Of a stretch of DNA of 64,000 nt, positions 1 to 9,428 are shown piece by piece. Every line of letters begins with the position of its first letter. Position 1 is the stretch's first letter. The position numbers were made by a program, and so were the translations under genes. The DNA comes from Serratia marcescens (GTDB lineage: Bacteria; Pseudomonadota; Gammaproteobacteria; Enterobacterales; Enterobacteriaceae). The notes under the pieces are model-generated. The model did no database searches and was not told the DNA's origin. It worked only from the letters and a program-made list of their open reading frames with translations. Where the stretch lies: positions 1,488,001 to 1,552,000 of the forward strand of contig NZ_JARVZZ010000001.1 of the NCBI RefSeq assembly GCF_029846115.1, given 5' to 3'.

Positions 1-2
1 AT

Positions 3-623
3 ACACTAGGTAACTTAACGTTGACTGGTTATAACTCTGAGTATAGTAATAAATCCTTTACTGAAAAGCGCGACATGGATGGTGGATTTAAGCACAGCCC
101 ACTTCGCTTGAATGAGGGATTATCCATTGTAGAAAACTGGGACGAGCCTGCAATTCAAGCTCGAGCCAAAACGATGGCTGAGAAAGCCAGTATTGTATGG
201 CCAGCAGTGGATCTGTCCGTAGAGGTTCTTAATACATACAAACCTGAAGATGAAATCAGTCGTTCCTACAGTATTGACGATCATCCACACTTAGCAAAAG
301 AGCAGGTGAATGTGCTGTTTGAGGTATTTCGAAAAGCAGTATTAGCGCTTGATCCTTGTGTATCTGAAGTGTTCCTTAAACTCTATATTGCTTATAAAGC
401 CGAAGTTAATTTTGTGGATGTTATTCCTCAGGCTAAGCGTATATTACTTTCTCTAAACATTCCGATTTCGGAGCTCGAGGATCCTCGAGGTTTGAGTCGA
501 GACGTGACGAAGTTAGGCCGCTGGGGGAACGGTGATGTTGAGGTTGCTTTTGAAAATAAAGAAGATTTATCTTATATAATGGCATTGGTGACTCAAGCTT
601 TTGAACGGCAGATGGAAAGTTAG
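3..623 (+). CDS. C-terminal part of a GmrSD-like (DUF262/DUF1524) restriction protein with DUF5655 tail, cut by the window edge
   Basis: The open frame runs in from the left edge, so only the last ~206 residues are present. The first residues read TLGNLTLTGYNSEYSN, followed by GGFKHSPLRLN; this is the hallmark end of the DUF1524 HNH-type nuclease domain found in GmrSD-like proteins. The last ~110 residues (YIAYKAE, then LSRDVTKLGRWGNGDVEV) match my memory of the DUF5655 'predicted transport' domain that is often fused behind DUF262-DUF1524. By family knowledge such proteins are type IV, modification-dependent restriction enzymes acting on phage DNA. The DUF262 NTPase part would lie upstream of the window. 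The gene is AT-rich compared with the main chromosome and sits next to two other island genes. Which modified base it recognises cannot be told. Confidence 0.8.
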   Translation, partial: TLGNLTLTGYNSEYSNKSFTEKRDMDGGFKHSPLRLNEGLSIVENWDEPAIQARAKTMAEKASIVWPAVDLSVEVLNTYKPEDEISRSYSIDDHPHLAKEQVNVLFEVFRKAVLALDPCVSEVFLKLYIAYKAEVNFVDVIPQAKRILLSLNIPISELEDPRGLSRDVTKLGRWGNGDVEVAFENKEDLSYIMALVTQAFERQMES

Positions 624-721
624 TTTTATTTGTTAAAACTAGACAAACTGTTCTTACTGATATGTAAGGACCGTTTGTCTAAGAATTAATTTAATGAGTA
701 TATTTCATATAACTATATGAT

Positions 722-1675
722 TTATTTATAATTTTTTAGTTTTCTTTCATAATCGTTCAGAAGAAAATCTTTGTATTTGTCAGGTAAAAGTGCAACCTCA
801 CCCCAGGTAAGTTCTTTGGTCCAATATCCTGTTCCTACTGATTCAATTGATGCATAGAACACCACTATGCGGTTTTCAGCTTTACCTGAAACAATACCTC
901 TTGGCTCAGCGACTTTATTCGGGACTCTCACTCTAAAATCGGCATAGCTCTTCGGAGTTGCTAATTTAATCCAAATGGTTGAGTGATTAATATGCTTGTC
1001 TATTTTAGAAACCTGACCAAAGTAAAAATTAGGGATTTCAACTTCATTGTTTATGTGATTGACATCCTTTAAAGTATCGCAGAAAAGATAGCGAAGAGAG
1101 TGACCTGACTCATCAACAATGAATATCTCCCTATAATAGTTTTTTCTAAAATTGGCACAAAGAGATTGAATGCTTGTTATTTTGCTGGGTAATTTAAATG
1201 TTTGGCCATTATGTCGTGCTACAGGGACATTGACAATCGGACCATCTTTACTTTCATAGTAGGTGTCAATCGGCTGTTCGTCACCATTGTGAGGTTCACG
1301 AGGAGCATTCTCAGGCTTCTCTTGCAAAAATCCATTGATAACGATTAATTCCTCGTCCTCAACAGCTTTCTTGGCCTCTTCTTCGTTAGAGTAACGTTTC
1401 CCTGTAACGGACCCGCTTCTAAGTAAGCAGAAAGGAGCATCAAGATCTGGCAAATGACGAAATAAAGCGTCTCGGCCATTAGACATTATAGACGATTCAG
1501 GATCTGAAGGTACTCTTATGAGGGGTTCGTAGCATTGAGGGCAAATTAAATGACTTTTCATAACTAATTGATAGTCAAGTGGTTCAACTTCATTACGGAT
1601 AAGTAGTGGAATACCATGGATCCGTTTGTCCCAGTTAGGATCATAATAAGCATAAGCTATACGCCGAGTAATCAT
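722..1675 (-). CDS. Unknown protein with an N-terminal CxxC/H-C zinc-like motif, in a defence island
   Basis: A 317-residue protein I do not recognise. The start ATG has GGAG eight bases upstream. Near the N-terminus it has CPQCYEPL, then FRHLPDLDAPFC about 25 residues on; a CxxC followed by H and C suggests a zinc knuckle of the kind seen in CoiA-like and other nuclease-associated proteins. A charged Glu-rich linker follows (EEEAKKAVEDEEL), then a ~180-residue mixed alpha/beta part with no motif I can name. There is no signal peptide or membrane segment, so it is probably cytosolic. It lies convergent to the GmrSD-like gene and in tandem behind the SRA-HNH nuclease, and shares their low GC. 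A defence role is inference from position only. Confidence 0.6.
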   Translation of the reverse strand: MITRRIAYAYYDPNWDKRIHGIPLLIRNEVEPLDYQLVMKSHLICPQCYEPLIRVPSDPESSIMSNGRDALFRHLPDLDAPFCLLRSGSVTGKRYSNEEEAKKAVEDEELIVINGFLQEKPENAPREPHNGDEQPIDTYYESKDGPIVNVPVARHNGQTFKLPSKITSIQSLCANFRKNYYREIFIVDESGHSLRYLFCDTLKDVNHINNEVEIPNFYFGQVSKIDKHINHSTIWIKLATPKSYADFRVRVPNKVAEPRGIVSGKAENRIVVFYASIESVGTGYWTKELTWGEVALLPDKYKDFLLNDYERKLKNYK

Positions 1676-2012
1676 AAGAAAATCTCCGCTTTATAAATTA
1701 TCAATATAATGGTTTATAACAAATTAAAATGAGTAAGTGAATCTGTTTTATACTATTTTTCACTTATTTAAGTCAGGGGTGTAATTATTGGTTTTATATT
1801 TATTGTGTCTGGAGTAGTTAATGTTGGTTACTATTGGGTGAGGTGAATTCAAGTATATAGTTCTATTGAAATGGGGCTAACGATGTTAGCCCTGAGCTTT
1901 ACTGATTTCTTGTAATTATTTGATTTATAAATAAATTTTATGTGAAGCTATTTTCGTTTCGGCTATGGTGAAAATAAAATTAAATGATATTTTTAAAAAT
2001 AGGATGGTATAA
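1676..2012. other. 337-bp AT-rich gap between the unknown gene and the HNH gene
   Basis: No coding frame with a ribosome-binding site was found. The stretch is very AT-rich and probably carries the promoter of the 722-1675 gene. It contains one clear hairpin (listed separately at 1874-1892). Confidence 0.5.
1874..1892 (-). terminator. Perfect 8-bp hairpin downstream of the SRA-HNH gene
   Basis: GGGCTAAC-GAT-GTTAGCCC forms a perfect stem with a 3-base loop, about 120 bases past the stop of the minus-strand nuclease gene. There is no strong T run on either side, so the terminator call is tentative. Confidence 0.35.
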
Positions 2013-3137
2013 CTATTTTTCTATAGACTCTTTCAGCTCCAACTTCCCCATCAGCTGCTTATTCACTTCTTTCCCATCCACCCCACTATGAATCCGCCGA
2101 TGGCAAGTCGGGCAGATGGCGCCCACCCACTGCGGGTGATCGGGGCCTTCGTCGGCTAAGCGTTTGGTGTGGTGGGGTTCGAGGTAGGGCTCGCCGTTCC
2201 TTCTCTTGAATGGGGCCGGCTGGTCGCAGGCTTCACAGATACCATTGGCGCGCTTGAGCACGTATTTTTTTACGTCTTCGCTGCGTTTGAACCAGGATTT
2301 TTTGCTGTCGCTCTGTTGGCGCTGGCCAGATTGCTGTGAGGACTGCAGTGCCTTCTTGCGCAACTGTTCGAGCGTTTCTGTCTGCGTATCGGCTTCATCG
2401 GTTTCTGCTTCTTCTTCAACCGCGTGCAGTGATGAGACTTTAAACAAGTTAAAGGTAATGCCTTGCCGCAGGTTATTTTCTAAGTCTAAGCACTGAATAT
2501 GATCCCAAGAATCGCACTCAAACATGCCAAGATAGCGGACGCCTTTTTCTTTCTTGTTGTCTTCGAACAGGAAGATGTCTTTGCCGTCTTTTTTATGGTC
2601 GCGGATGGATTTATTACCCCGAATAAATTCCATAGGGCCTTTTTGGCCTTCTCCCGTATAAGAGAAGCTGCCTTCGGCTGTCCATCCATCTTTATAGCCG
2701 TAGGTTTCGCCGCTTTCTCCGGTGAAGATAAAGATCACCGAGAATTCCCGCGGGGTCCAGATACCGCCTTGCAGCTGCCCGCCGTAGAGCTCGATCAGCG
2801 CTTTGCGTGTGTACAGTTTGCCTTCGGTTAAATAGTCAAAAGGATGTGGCGTTTCGACGATCTCAAAACCGAGAACTTTGAGAAATTGGATGGCTTTTTC
2901 CGTTCCGCTATCGGTGTTGATTCCCTTTAACGGATAGCCATGCTGCTCACTGTATGCTCTAGCGGCAATGCCTCGTATATCGTACTTCTCGCCATTATAA
3001 AGAAGGGTGTGTTTTTTAAATCGCTTAATTTTATGTTGTTTTAAGAATTCATCTCGGCCAAGTTTTTTATATTCTTCGATGGCTTTTAAAACGGATTCTT
3101 TTGAAGATAACGCCTCTATTGCAGTTGCCAAAACCAC
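2013..3137 (-). CDS. SRA-like/HNH type IV restriction endonuclease (McrA/ScoMcrA-like)
   Basis: Residues 1-85 form a helical head domain of the ScoMcrA N-terminal type. Residues ~100-245 hold an SRA-like base-reading domain: LYTRKALIELYGG, then IFTGESGETYGYKDGW, FSYTGEGQKGPMEFIRGN and a conserved LFE. A Gln/Ser/Lys linker follows, then an HNH domain at ~298-356 with CEAC, EPHHTKRLADEGPDHP, CPTCHRRIH. By family knowledge these enzymes cut DNA carrying 5-methylcytosine, 5-hydroxymethylcytosine or phosphorothioate. All HNH metal and catalytic residues are visible, so the enzyme is probably intact. The longest frame starts at GTG 3137 with GAGGGA very close; a TTG two codons later has better spacing, so the start is uncertain by two codons. 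Confidence 0.85.
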   Translation of the reverse strand: MVLATAIEALSSKESVLKAIEEYKKLGRDEFLKQHKIKRFKKHTLLYNGEKYDIRGIAARAYSEQHGYPLKGINTDSGTEKAIQFLKVLGFEIVETPHPFDYLTEGKLYTRKALIELYGGQLQGGIWTPREFSVIFIFTGESGETYGYKDGWTAEGSFSYTGEGQKGPMEFIRGNKSIRDHKKDGKDIFLFEDNKKEKGVRYLGMFECDSWDHIQCLDLENNLRQGITFNLFKVSSLHAVEEEAETDEADTQTETLEQLRKKALQSSQQSGQRQQSDSKKSWFKRSEDVKKYVLKRANGICEACDQPAPFKRRNGEPYLEPHHTKRLADEGPDHPQWVGAICPTCHRRIHSGVDGKEVNKQLMGKLELKESIEK

Positions 3138-3327
3138 TCCCTCACATTGCCGAGTAGACTCTGAGCAATGTGCTTGCTGACGAGAGCAGTATGCATCAAT
3201 ACCCAGCAGTTAACTCATCGATTTACCGAATGCGTTAACTATGCCAGGTAGGGGAGGAAATGCCTACCTTGATGAATGCTTTTGTTGTGATATGTCAGTC
3301 AGATCTATTGTAAATCCTGAGTGGGAA

Positions 3328-3345
3328 GGGCGATGAGCATCGCCC
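3328..3345 (-). terminator. Hairpin after the 3361-3669 gene
   Basis: GGGCGAT-GAGC-ATCGCCC is a perfect 7-bp stem just downstream of the minus-strand stop at 3361. It is followed on that strand by TTCCC rather than a long T run, so it is a likely but weak terminator. Confidence 0.45.
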
Positions 3346-3360
3346 TGATTGCCATTTATG

Positions 3361-3669
3361 TTAGCCGCAGGCTTCCATCTCCCGCAACGCCCGCCCATAC
3401 AGGTTACACAACGCAGGAACCAGATGTGCCGTGGCGTTGAGGTAGTGATTCATTTGCTCCCAGTTTTCGGCATCCAGCTGTGGGTGCTTTTGCAGCAAGT
3501 GGCCGAACAGCATCAGCCCGTGGCACAAACCTTCCGCCTGTTCGGCAGAGAGGGCGGCCAGGTCTAAAAGTTCTGAGGGATTGAAAGCGCTAAGATCGAG
3601 GTGGTTAAACAGTTGGCGGTAGAGGGTAAGGGGGCTTGCAACGGATTCTGTAGTGGGAACCTTTGTCAT
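3361..3669 (-). CDS. Small helical protein of unknown function (DUF3077-like?), phage/island type
   Basis: I chose the ATG at 3669, giving 102 residues, because GGAG lies eight bases upstream; a longer frame from 3690 lacks a site. The protein is mostly helical, with LDLAALSAEQAEGLCHGL followed by amphipathic segments and no signal peptide. It resembles small proteins of the DUF3077 type found in prophages and islands, but I cannot assign a function. It is preceded on the same strand by a long structured leader (3691-3900), suggesting post-transcriptional control. It ends at a hairpin. GC is higher than in the defence genes to its left. Confidence 0.6.
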   Translation of the reverse strand: MTKVPTTESVASPLTLYRQLFNHLDLSAFNPSELLDLAALSAEQAEGLCHGLMLFGHLLQKHPQLDAENWEQMNHYLNATAHLVPALCNLYGRALREMEACG

Positions 3670-3690
3670 GGGTGCATCTCCGTATGTCAT

Positions 3691-3900
3691 TAGTTAATGA
3701 CTATCACCAGAGACGCTAAACTCGGGTGGTAGCCCAGACGGGGTTAGCGTCACCGGGACATACGAACCGGCGCTTCTTGCGAAGCCCCCGCCTGAGCCAC
3801 CATTATTTGGAGTGAACTAAAGCTGCTGCATTATTACATAATACAGCGGTAGTATGTCAGATTCGGAACGCTAACTCCGGCTGCGGATTTGGCCGCAGCG
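3691..3900 (-). promoter_or_regulatory. Structured leader upstream of the small island gene
   Basis: Several hairpins are stacked here. ACGCTAA (3713-3719) pairs with TTAGCGT (3744-3750), enclosing GGG-TGGTAG-CCC. GCTTC-TTGC-GAAGC lies near 3772-3785. GCTGCGG-ATTTGG-CCGCAGC lies near 3880-3899. A second ACGCTAA occurs near 3869, so alternative pairings are possible. On the minus strand a ~40-codon open frame (VPVTLTPSGLPPEFSVSGDS near its end) also runs through the structure but has no good start. Organisation of this kind resembles immunity-RNA leaders of P4-like satellites; that comparison is inference. Confidence 0.4.
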
Positions 3901-4072
3901 GAAAAACTATAACGTTATCAGTAAAAGGAAAAAATAAGCTGTATGGAATTACAGTTTATTTACTTTTAGGATTGGAATGTACCTCGCAATTCGGCATATC
4001 ATCTTTGCGTTGAATTATTAGTCATCCATTCATGGATTATATTTATTCATGAAAATGTATAAATAATGGAAT

Positions 4073-4489
4073 ATGATGAAAGCTAATTTCTTACTTATCG
4101 CTTTCGGGGCAGCATTACTGAGCGCCTGCACTGGCGACTGCCTCGATCAGCGCTATGCGCCGGACACCCCTATCACTGCCCATGCTAAAGCGAATGGCGA
4201 CATCTGCATCTATCCGTCACCAAAGGAAAACGAAATGCAAGATACGCTCTATCTCATTGGTGATACGGATGAGAAATTGATTGAGGTGGCGAATCAGGAT
4301 CTGAAAAAGGGCATTTGCGTTACGCAGAACGATTACCCGTTTCATGAAAATCATATCTACAGCATGAGGCTGAATTTTATACCGATTGATAAGCGCAGAA
4401 ATCTGCAGGATGTTTCCGGCAGGGCCTTTATCGCTCACTTCAAAGTGAAAAGATTCAATAATCACTTTGCTATCGAAAACATCCAATAA
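4073..4489 (+). CDS. Small periplasmic lipoprotein, T6SS-immunity-like
   Basis: Residues 1-18 form a signal sequence ending in the lipobox LSAC, with Cys19 as the lipidated residue. The mature part is ~120 residues with several Cys (GDC, DIC, GIC), mostly beta by appearance. It matches the general look of the enterobacterial family annotated as putative T6SS immunity periplasmic lipoproteins. It lies 149 bp upstream of an RNase A-like toxin, but a periplasmic lipoprotein would not obviously protect against a cytosolic RNase, so the two may be independent cargo of the same variable locus. A second lipoprotein of similar type is at 26630-27082. Confidence 0.6.
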   Translation: MMKANFLLIAFGAALLSACTGDCLDQRYAPDTPITAHAKANGDICIYPSPKENEMQDTLYLIGDTDEKLIEVANQDLKKGICVTQNDYPFHENHIYSMRLNFIPIDKRRNLQDVSGRAFIAHFKVKRFNNHFAIENIQ

Positions 4490-4638
4490 CGAGGCGCTCT
4501 ATTGAAATAACAGTGCTTCAGTGATGTCCGAATCTTGCAGATAAGGTGCAGGTCAATTTGGCGTTAACCGTTCCAGTATTTATCCTTTCTAGAGCTTATG
4601 TTACTCATACGGCTTTGCTAATTCACGGATGAACGAAC

Positions 4639-5466
4639 ATGGCGAATGAAGATGAGCTGCGTATTGCCTTATCGCCAGTGCAGCTTGCGGCGGTGCTTTC
4701 TGATGAGAGTGTCACTGAAGGTGAAACGCTCAGTAACCGTCTGCTCGGCGGTTTGGGGCTTGCCGGTGGTGTCGTTGAGCTGATGGGGGCGGGGGTGTTG
4801 TGCTATACGCCGGATCCGACGTTTATCACCAAAGTCGGGTGCGTGGTGGTGGGAACGCATAGCCTGGACAGCATCAAGGCCGCTTCCAACCAGATGATTA
4901 CCGGGCAGCCAACGACGACTGACACTTATCAGTCTGCCGTTTTATTGGCGCAAACACTGGGTGCCGATCGGGAAACGGCCTATAACGTCGGTTTAACGGT
5001 CGATATTGCCGTGCCTTTTGTCTTTGCCGGAGCGGTTGGCGCAGCCAGAGTCGCATCCGTGCGCATGGGGCGGGTTAAGCTGATTGAGCACGAGTCCGTT
5101 AGCGGTAAATATCCGGGCGGGCACACATTGGCTCGACATATAAACATAGCTCCGGAAGCGCTTATTGCCAGGCTAGCCAGGCGCCCGAAACTGATCGCAG
5201 CAAGCACCTTCAGATCGGTAAAGGAGGCCGAAAAGTATGTTTCTGTCACGGTAAAGGCGAACCGCGCAGATATTGTGAATTGGATGAGGTACGCGTCTCC
5301 CGGCAGTCGTCTGAGCGTGTATCACAATTTCACAGAATCCGTAGGTTACGGCGTGTTACGCGGCAGTGCTGACGTCTATCAATGTCACCGGGTTGGCGTT
5401 GTGATTGAATTTACCCGCTATAATGGCAAACCTTACTTTATCCTTAGCGCTTTCCCTGCGAGATAA
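4639..5466 (+). CDS. Orphan RNase A-like toxin (CdiA-CT/T6SS effector type)
   Basis: A 275-residue protein in two parts. Residues ~1-145 form a hydrophobic, Gly/Ala-rich pre-toxin region (VGTHSLDSIKAA and GADRETAYNVGLTVDIAVP) that I recall in polymorphic-toxin proteins ahead of RNase A-like domains. Residues ~150-275 look like the bacterial RNase A-like (CdiA-CT) fold: GGHTLARHI with His162 and His167, then FRSVKEAEKYV, IVNWM and a closing PYFILSAFP. By family knowledge it would cleave RNA in a competitor. There is no VgrG, PAAR or Rhs partner in view, so the delivery route is unknown. Two CdiI-like immunity genes follow directly. Confidence 0.75.
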   Translation: MANEDELRIALSPVQLAAVLSDESVTEGETLSNRLLGGLGLAGGVVELMGAGVLCYTPDPTFITKVGCVVVGTHSLDSIKAASNQMITGQPTTTDTYQSAVLLAQTLGADRETAYNVGLTVDIAVPFVFAGAVGAARVASVRMGRVKLIEHESVSGKYPGGHTLARHINIAPEALIARLARRPKLIAASTFRSVKEAEKYVSVTVKANRADIVNWMRYASPGSRLSVYHNFTESVGYGVLRGSADVYQCHRVGVVIEFTRYNGKPYFILSAFPAR

Positions 5467-5470
5467 GCCG

Positions 5471-5770
5471 ATGAAAACCAGCGAACTTGATAACCTGATC
5501 GTCGTTTATTTTGGTCAAGATTATGACCTGATAAATGCAGAGGGCGATATTACTGCGCTGATCGCAGAGTACATTCGTCTGGCGACTCGTCAGCAGCGCG
5601 AGGCTTTGGTCAATGAGATCGATGAGCTACTGGCGCAGGATAATGTGGAGTCATTATTCAATCAACGTTTCGGCTTTACCTTCAGCCCGGAGCTATGGGG
5701 AACCACGGTTTCCGCATTCCTGCAACAGGCCAGAAGCGCTGCAGTGAAAGCGCTTTGGGCACCATCGTGA
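5471..5770 (+). CDS. CdiI-type immunity protein 1
   Basis: The ATG at 5471 lies four bases after the toxin stop; the longer frame that begins inside the toxin gene was not used. The 99-residue product starts LDNLIVVYFGQDYDL and ends with PELWGTTVSAFLQQARSA. This is the CdiI_2-like pattern (YFxQD near the N-terminus, a Glu/Leu-rich middle, PE before the last helix) that pairs with RNase A-like CdiA toxins. It should be a cytosolic inhibitor that binds and blocks the adjacent toxin. Its paralogue follows with a GTGA overlap. Confidence 0.8.
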   Translation: MKTSELDNLIVVYFGQDYDLINAEGDITALIAEYIRLATRQQREALVNEIDELLAQDNVESLFNQRFGFTFSPELWGTTVSAFLQQARSAAVKALWAPS

Positions 5771-6087
5771 TTCGCAATCACTTCAGCGAGCTCAGTAGCT
5801 TATTCAGTATTTACTTCGGTCAGGATTATGATCTGTTTACTGATGCCGACACGGCCGAGGGGGTGACTGACGGCTTCCTTGAGCAAAACGGCAGTCAAGT
5901 CATCCGCGATATCCTCGAGGAGACTAAAGAATTTCAGGCCGCCTATGCGGGGCGTATAAACGAGGGCATGGCGGAGCATTTTTCAGATGAATTTATGCCG
6001 GAGAGCTGGGGCACTACAGCGGTAGCGTTCTTTGCCATATTGCAACGAAAAACAGAGCAAAAGCTGGAGCAGCTTAAACGAATTTAA
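5767..6087 (+). CDS. CdiI-type immunity protein 2 (paralogue of the preceding gene)
   Basis: I chose the GTG at 5767, which overlaps the upstream stop as GTGA, an arrangement typical of translational coupling; this gives 106 residues. The sequence FSELSSLFSIYFGQDYDLF and later MPESWGTTAVAFFAI repeats the key blocks of the first immunity protein but has diverged in the middle (AAYAGRINEGMAEHF). It either broadens protection to variant toxins or is left from an earlier toxin replaced by recombination. The gene ends 40 bp before the convergent ascB. Confidence 0.75.
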   Translation: MIRNHFSELSSLFSIYFGQDYDLFTDADTAEGVTDGFLEQNGSQVIRDILEETKEFQAAYAGRINEGMAEHFSDEFMPESWGTTAVAFFAILQRKTEQKLEQLKRI

Positions 6088-6126
6088 GCCCCCCAACCCC
6101 ACCGCTCAAACCTTATCAGCCTCAAC

Positions 6127-7692
<1,566 letters not shown>

Positions 7693-7701
7693 AAATATAC
7701 G

Positions 7702-9144
7702 TTAATGCGTTGCGCTGGCGGCGTTCGCCGCCGGTGCGGTTTGGCCGGGCGCGGCGGCGTTTTCCGGCAGATCCTCGAAGCCCAGCATCAGCGTGAGCGC
7801 GAACGACAGCACCACCGAGAGCGCCATCACCGCCACCACCCACACGATGCTCATCGGGTTGGCCGGATCGAAGAACTGCACGCTGGTGAACAGCCCGGGC
7901 GAGGCCATCGAATGGCTGGCCAGCCCGCCGATGCCGGCGACCGCGCCGCAGACGAAGCCGCTGATCAGGCTGGCGATCAGCGGCCGCTTCAGGCGCACCG
8001 CCACGCCGTACAGCGCCGGTTCGGAAATCCCCGCCACGATGGCGGAGGCGGCAGCGGCCAGCGCGGTCTGGCGCAGCTCGCGGTTCTTGGTTTTCAGCGC
8101 CACCGCCAGCGAAGCGCCGCCCAGCGACAGGTTGGCGCCGATCTCCGAAGGCATCACCATGCCCTCTTTGCCGGTCTCGGCGATGGTCTGGATGATGGTC
8201 GGGGTGAACACCCGGTGCATGCCGGTGATCACCAGCAGCGGCCAAATCGCCCCCATGATGGCCACGGAGAGCCAGCCCAGGTAGCCGTGCACGGTGTAGA
8301 CCAGCGCAGAGATGCCGCTGCCGATCCAGATGCCGAGCGGGCCGATAAGCAGAATGGCGATCGGCGCGGCGATCAGTACGATCAGCATCGGCTTGAGGAA
8401 GTTTTTGGTCACCGCCGGGGTGATGCGATCCACCCCGCGTTCGATGTGCGACAGGATCCAGGTCATCACCAGTGCCGGGATCACCGTGTAGGTGTATTTC
8501 ACCGCCGTCACCGGGATGAAGGCGAATTCCACCGCCTGGCCCTGCGCCGCCTTGGCCATCAGATCGATAAAGTTGGGATGCACCAGCACCCCGGCGATGG
8601 CGATCGCCAATGACATGTTGGTTTTGAACTTCAGCGCCGCCGAGGCGGCGACCATCACCGGCAGGAAAAAGAACGCGCCGTCGCCGATCACGTTGAGGAT
8701 GACGAGGGTCGAGGAGCCTTTTTCGAATACCCCAGCCATATCCAGGATCATCGCCAGCAGCTTCACCATCGAGCCGCCGATGATGGCGGGGATCAGGGGC
8801 GACATGGTGCCCACCAGCGCGTCGAGAATGCCGGCGCCGATGCCCTTGAGGGTGAGCTGGCGTTTTACCGGGGTAGCGGGGGCCGCCGGGCTCGGCATGC
8901 CGAGTGCCAGCACCGCTTGATAGGCCTTGGCCACCTCGTTGCCGATGATCACCTGGCACTGCTCGCCGTTGTGCACCACGCCCAGCACGCCATCGATGGC
9001 CTTCAGTGCCGGCGTGTCGATCTGGGTTTTGTCTTTCACCACGAATCTCAGGCGGGTCATGCAGTGGGTCATGGCCTCGATATTGCCCGTGCCGCCCAGG
9101 GCGGCCACGATGGCGTGCGAGATCTCTGCGTAGTTCTTCGGCAT
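7702..9144 (-). CDS. ascF: PTS beta-glucoside enzyme IIBC (AscF)
   Basis: This inner-membrane protein takes up and phosphorylates beta-glucosides using phosphate from the PTS. The start at 9144 gives MPKNYAEIS, matching E. coli AscF. The IIB domain occupies ~1-90, with the phosphorylated Cys28 in THCMTRLRF and QCQVIIGN. The IIC domain (~105-450) has about ten hydrophobic segments, including GISEPALYGVA. No IIA domain is fused, so phosphate must come from another IIA, as for E. coli AscF. An Ala/Pro-rich tail ends the protein. It is transcribed with ascB and diverges from ascG across an operator. Confidence 0.93.
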   Translation of the reverse strand: MPKNYAEISHAIVAALGGTGNIEAMTHCMTRLRFVVKDKTQIDTPALKAIDGVLGVVHNGEQCQVIIGNEVAKAYQAVLALGMPSPAAPATPVKRQLTLKGIGAGILDALVGTMSPLIPAIIGGSMVKLLAMILDMAGVFEKGSSTLVILNVIGDGAFFFLPVMVAASAALKFKTNMSLAIAIAGVLVHPNFIDLMAKAAQGQAVEFAFIPVTAVKYTYTVIPALVMTWILSHIERGVDRITPAVTKNFLKPMLIVLIAAPIAILLIGPLGIWIGSGISALVYTVHGYLGWLSVAIMGAIWPLLVITGMHRVFTPTIIQTIAETGKEGMVMPSEIGANLSLGGASLAVALKTKNRELRQTALAAAASAIVAGISEPALYGVAVRLKRPLIASLISGFVCGAVAGIGGLASHSMASPGLFTSVQFFDPANPMSIVWVVAVMALSVVLSFALTLMLGFEDLPENAAAPGQTAPAANAASATH

Positions 9145-9239
9145 GGCGTGTCGTCTCTCAGATAGCAATTCGGATAGCCCAAAGGCGAATATTTACTGCC
9201 TGGGCGATCCGTCGTTCCATTCGTATGAAACGCCCATAA

Positions 9240-9251
9240 GAAACCGGTTTC
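9240..9251. promoter_or_regulatory. AscG operator
   Basis: GAAACCGGTTTC is a perfect 12-bp palindrome in the ascF-ascG intergenic region. It equals the core of the operator I recall for E. coli AscG and fits the LacI/GalR-family pattern with central CG. Its place between divergent genes suggests control of both. Confidence 0.8.
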
Positions 9252-9428
9252 ACAAAATCATGTATTGGTGTTTTGTTGTTGGCAAGAACTATGATTTTTG
9301 GTGTTTCGTTTTCGTGATCTGGATCGCCAGAGGTAAGTACGCATCGACGCACAGGGGCGTGAAAGCGTTCCAAACGCCGGGCGTCTTGGGTAGACTGCGC
9401 TGAACCCATGGATTTTGGCGGCGCACAG

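Noticed and set aside
7705..8613. Plus-strand frame opposite ascF
   Set aside because: His/Arg-rich composition with no domain, antisense to a certain PTS gene.
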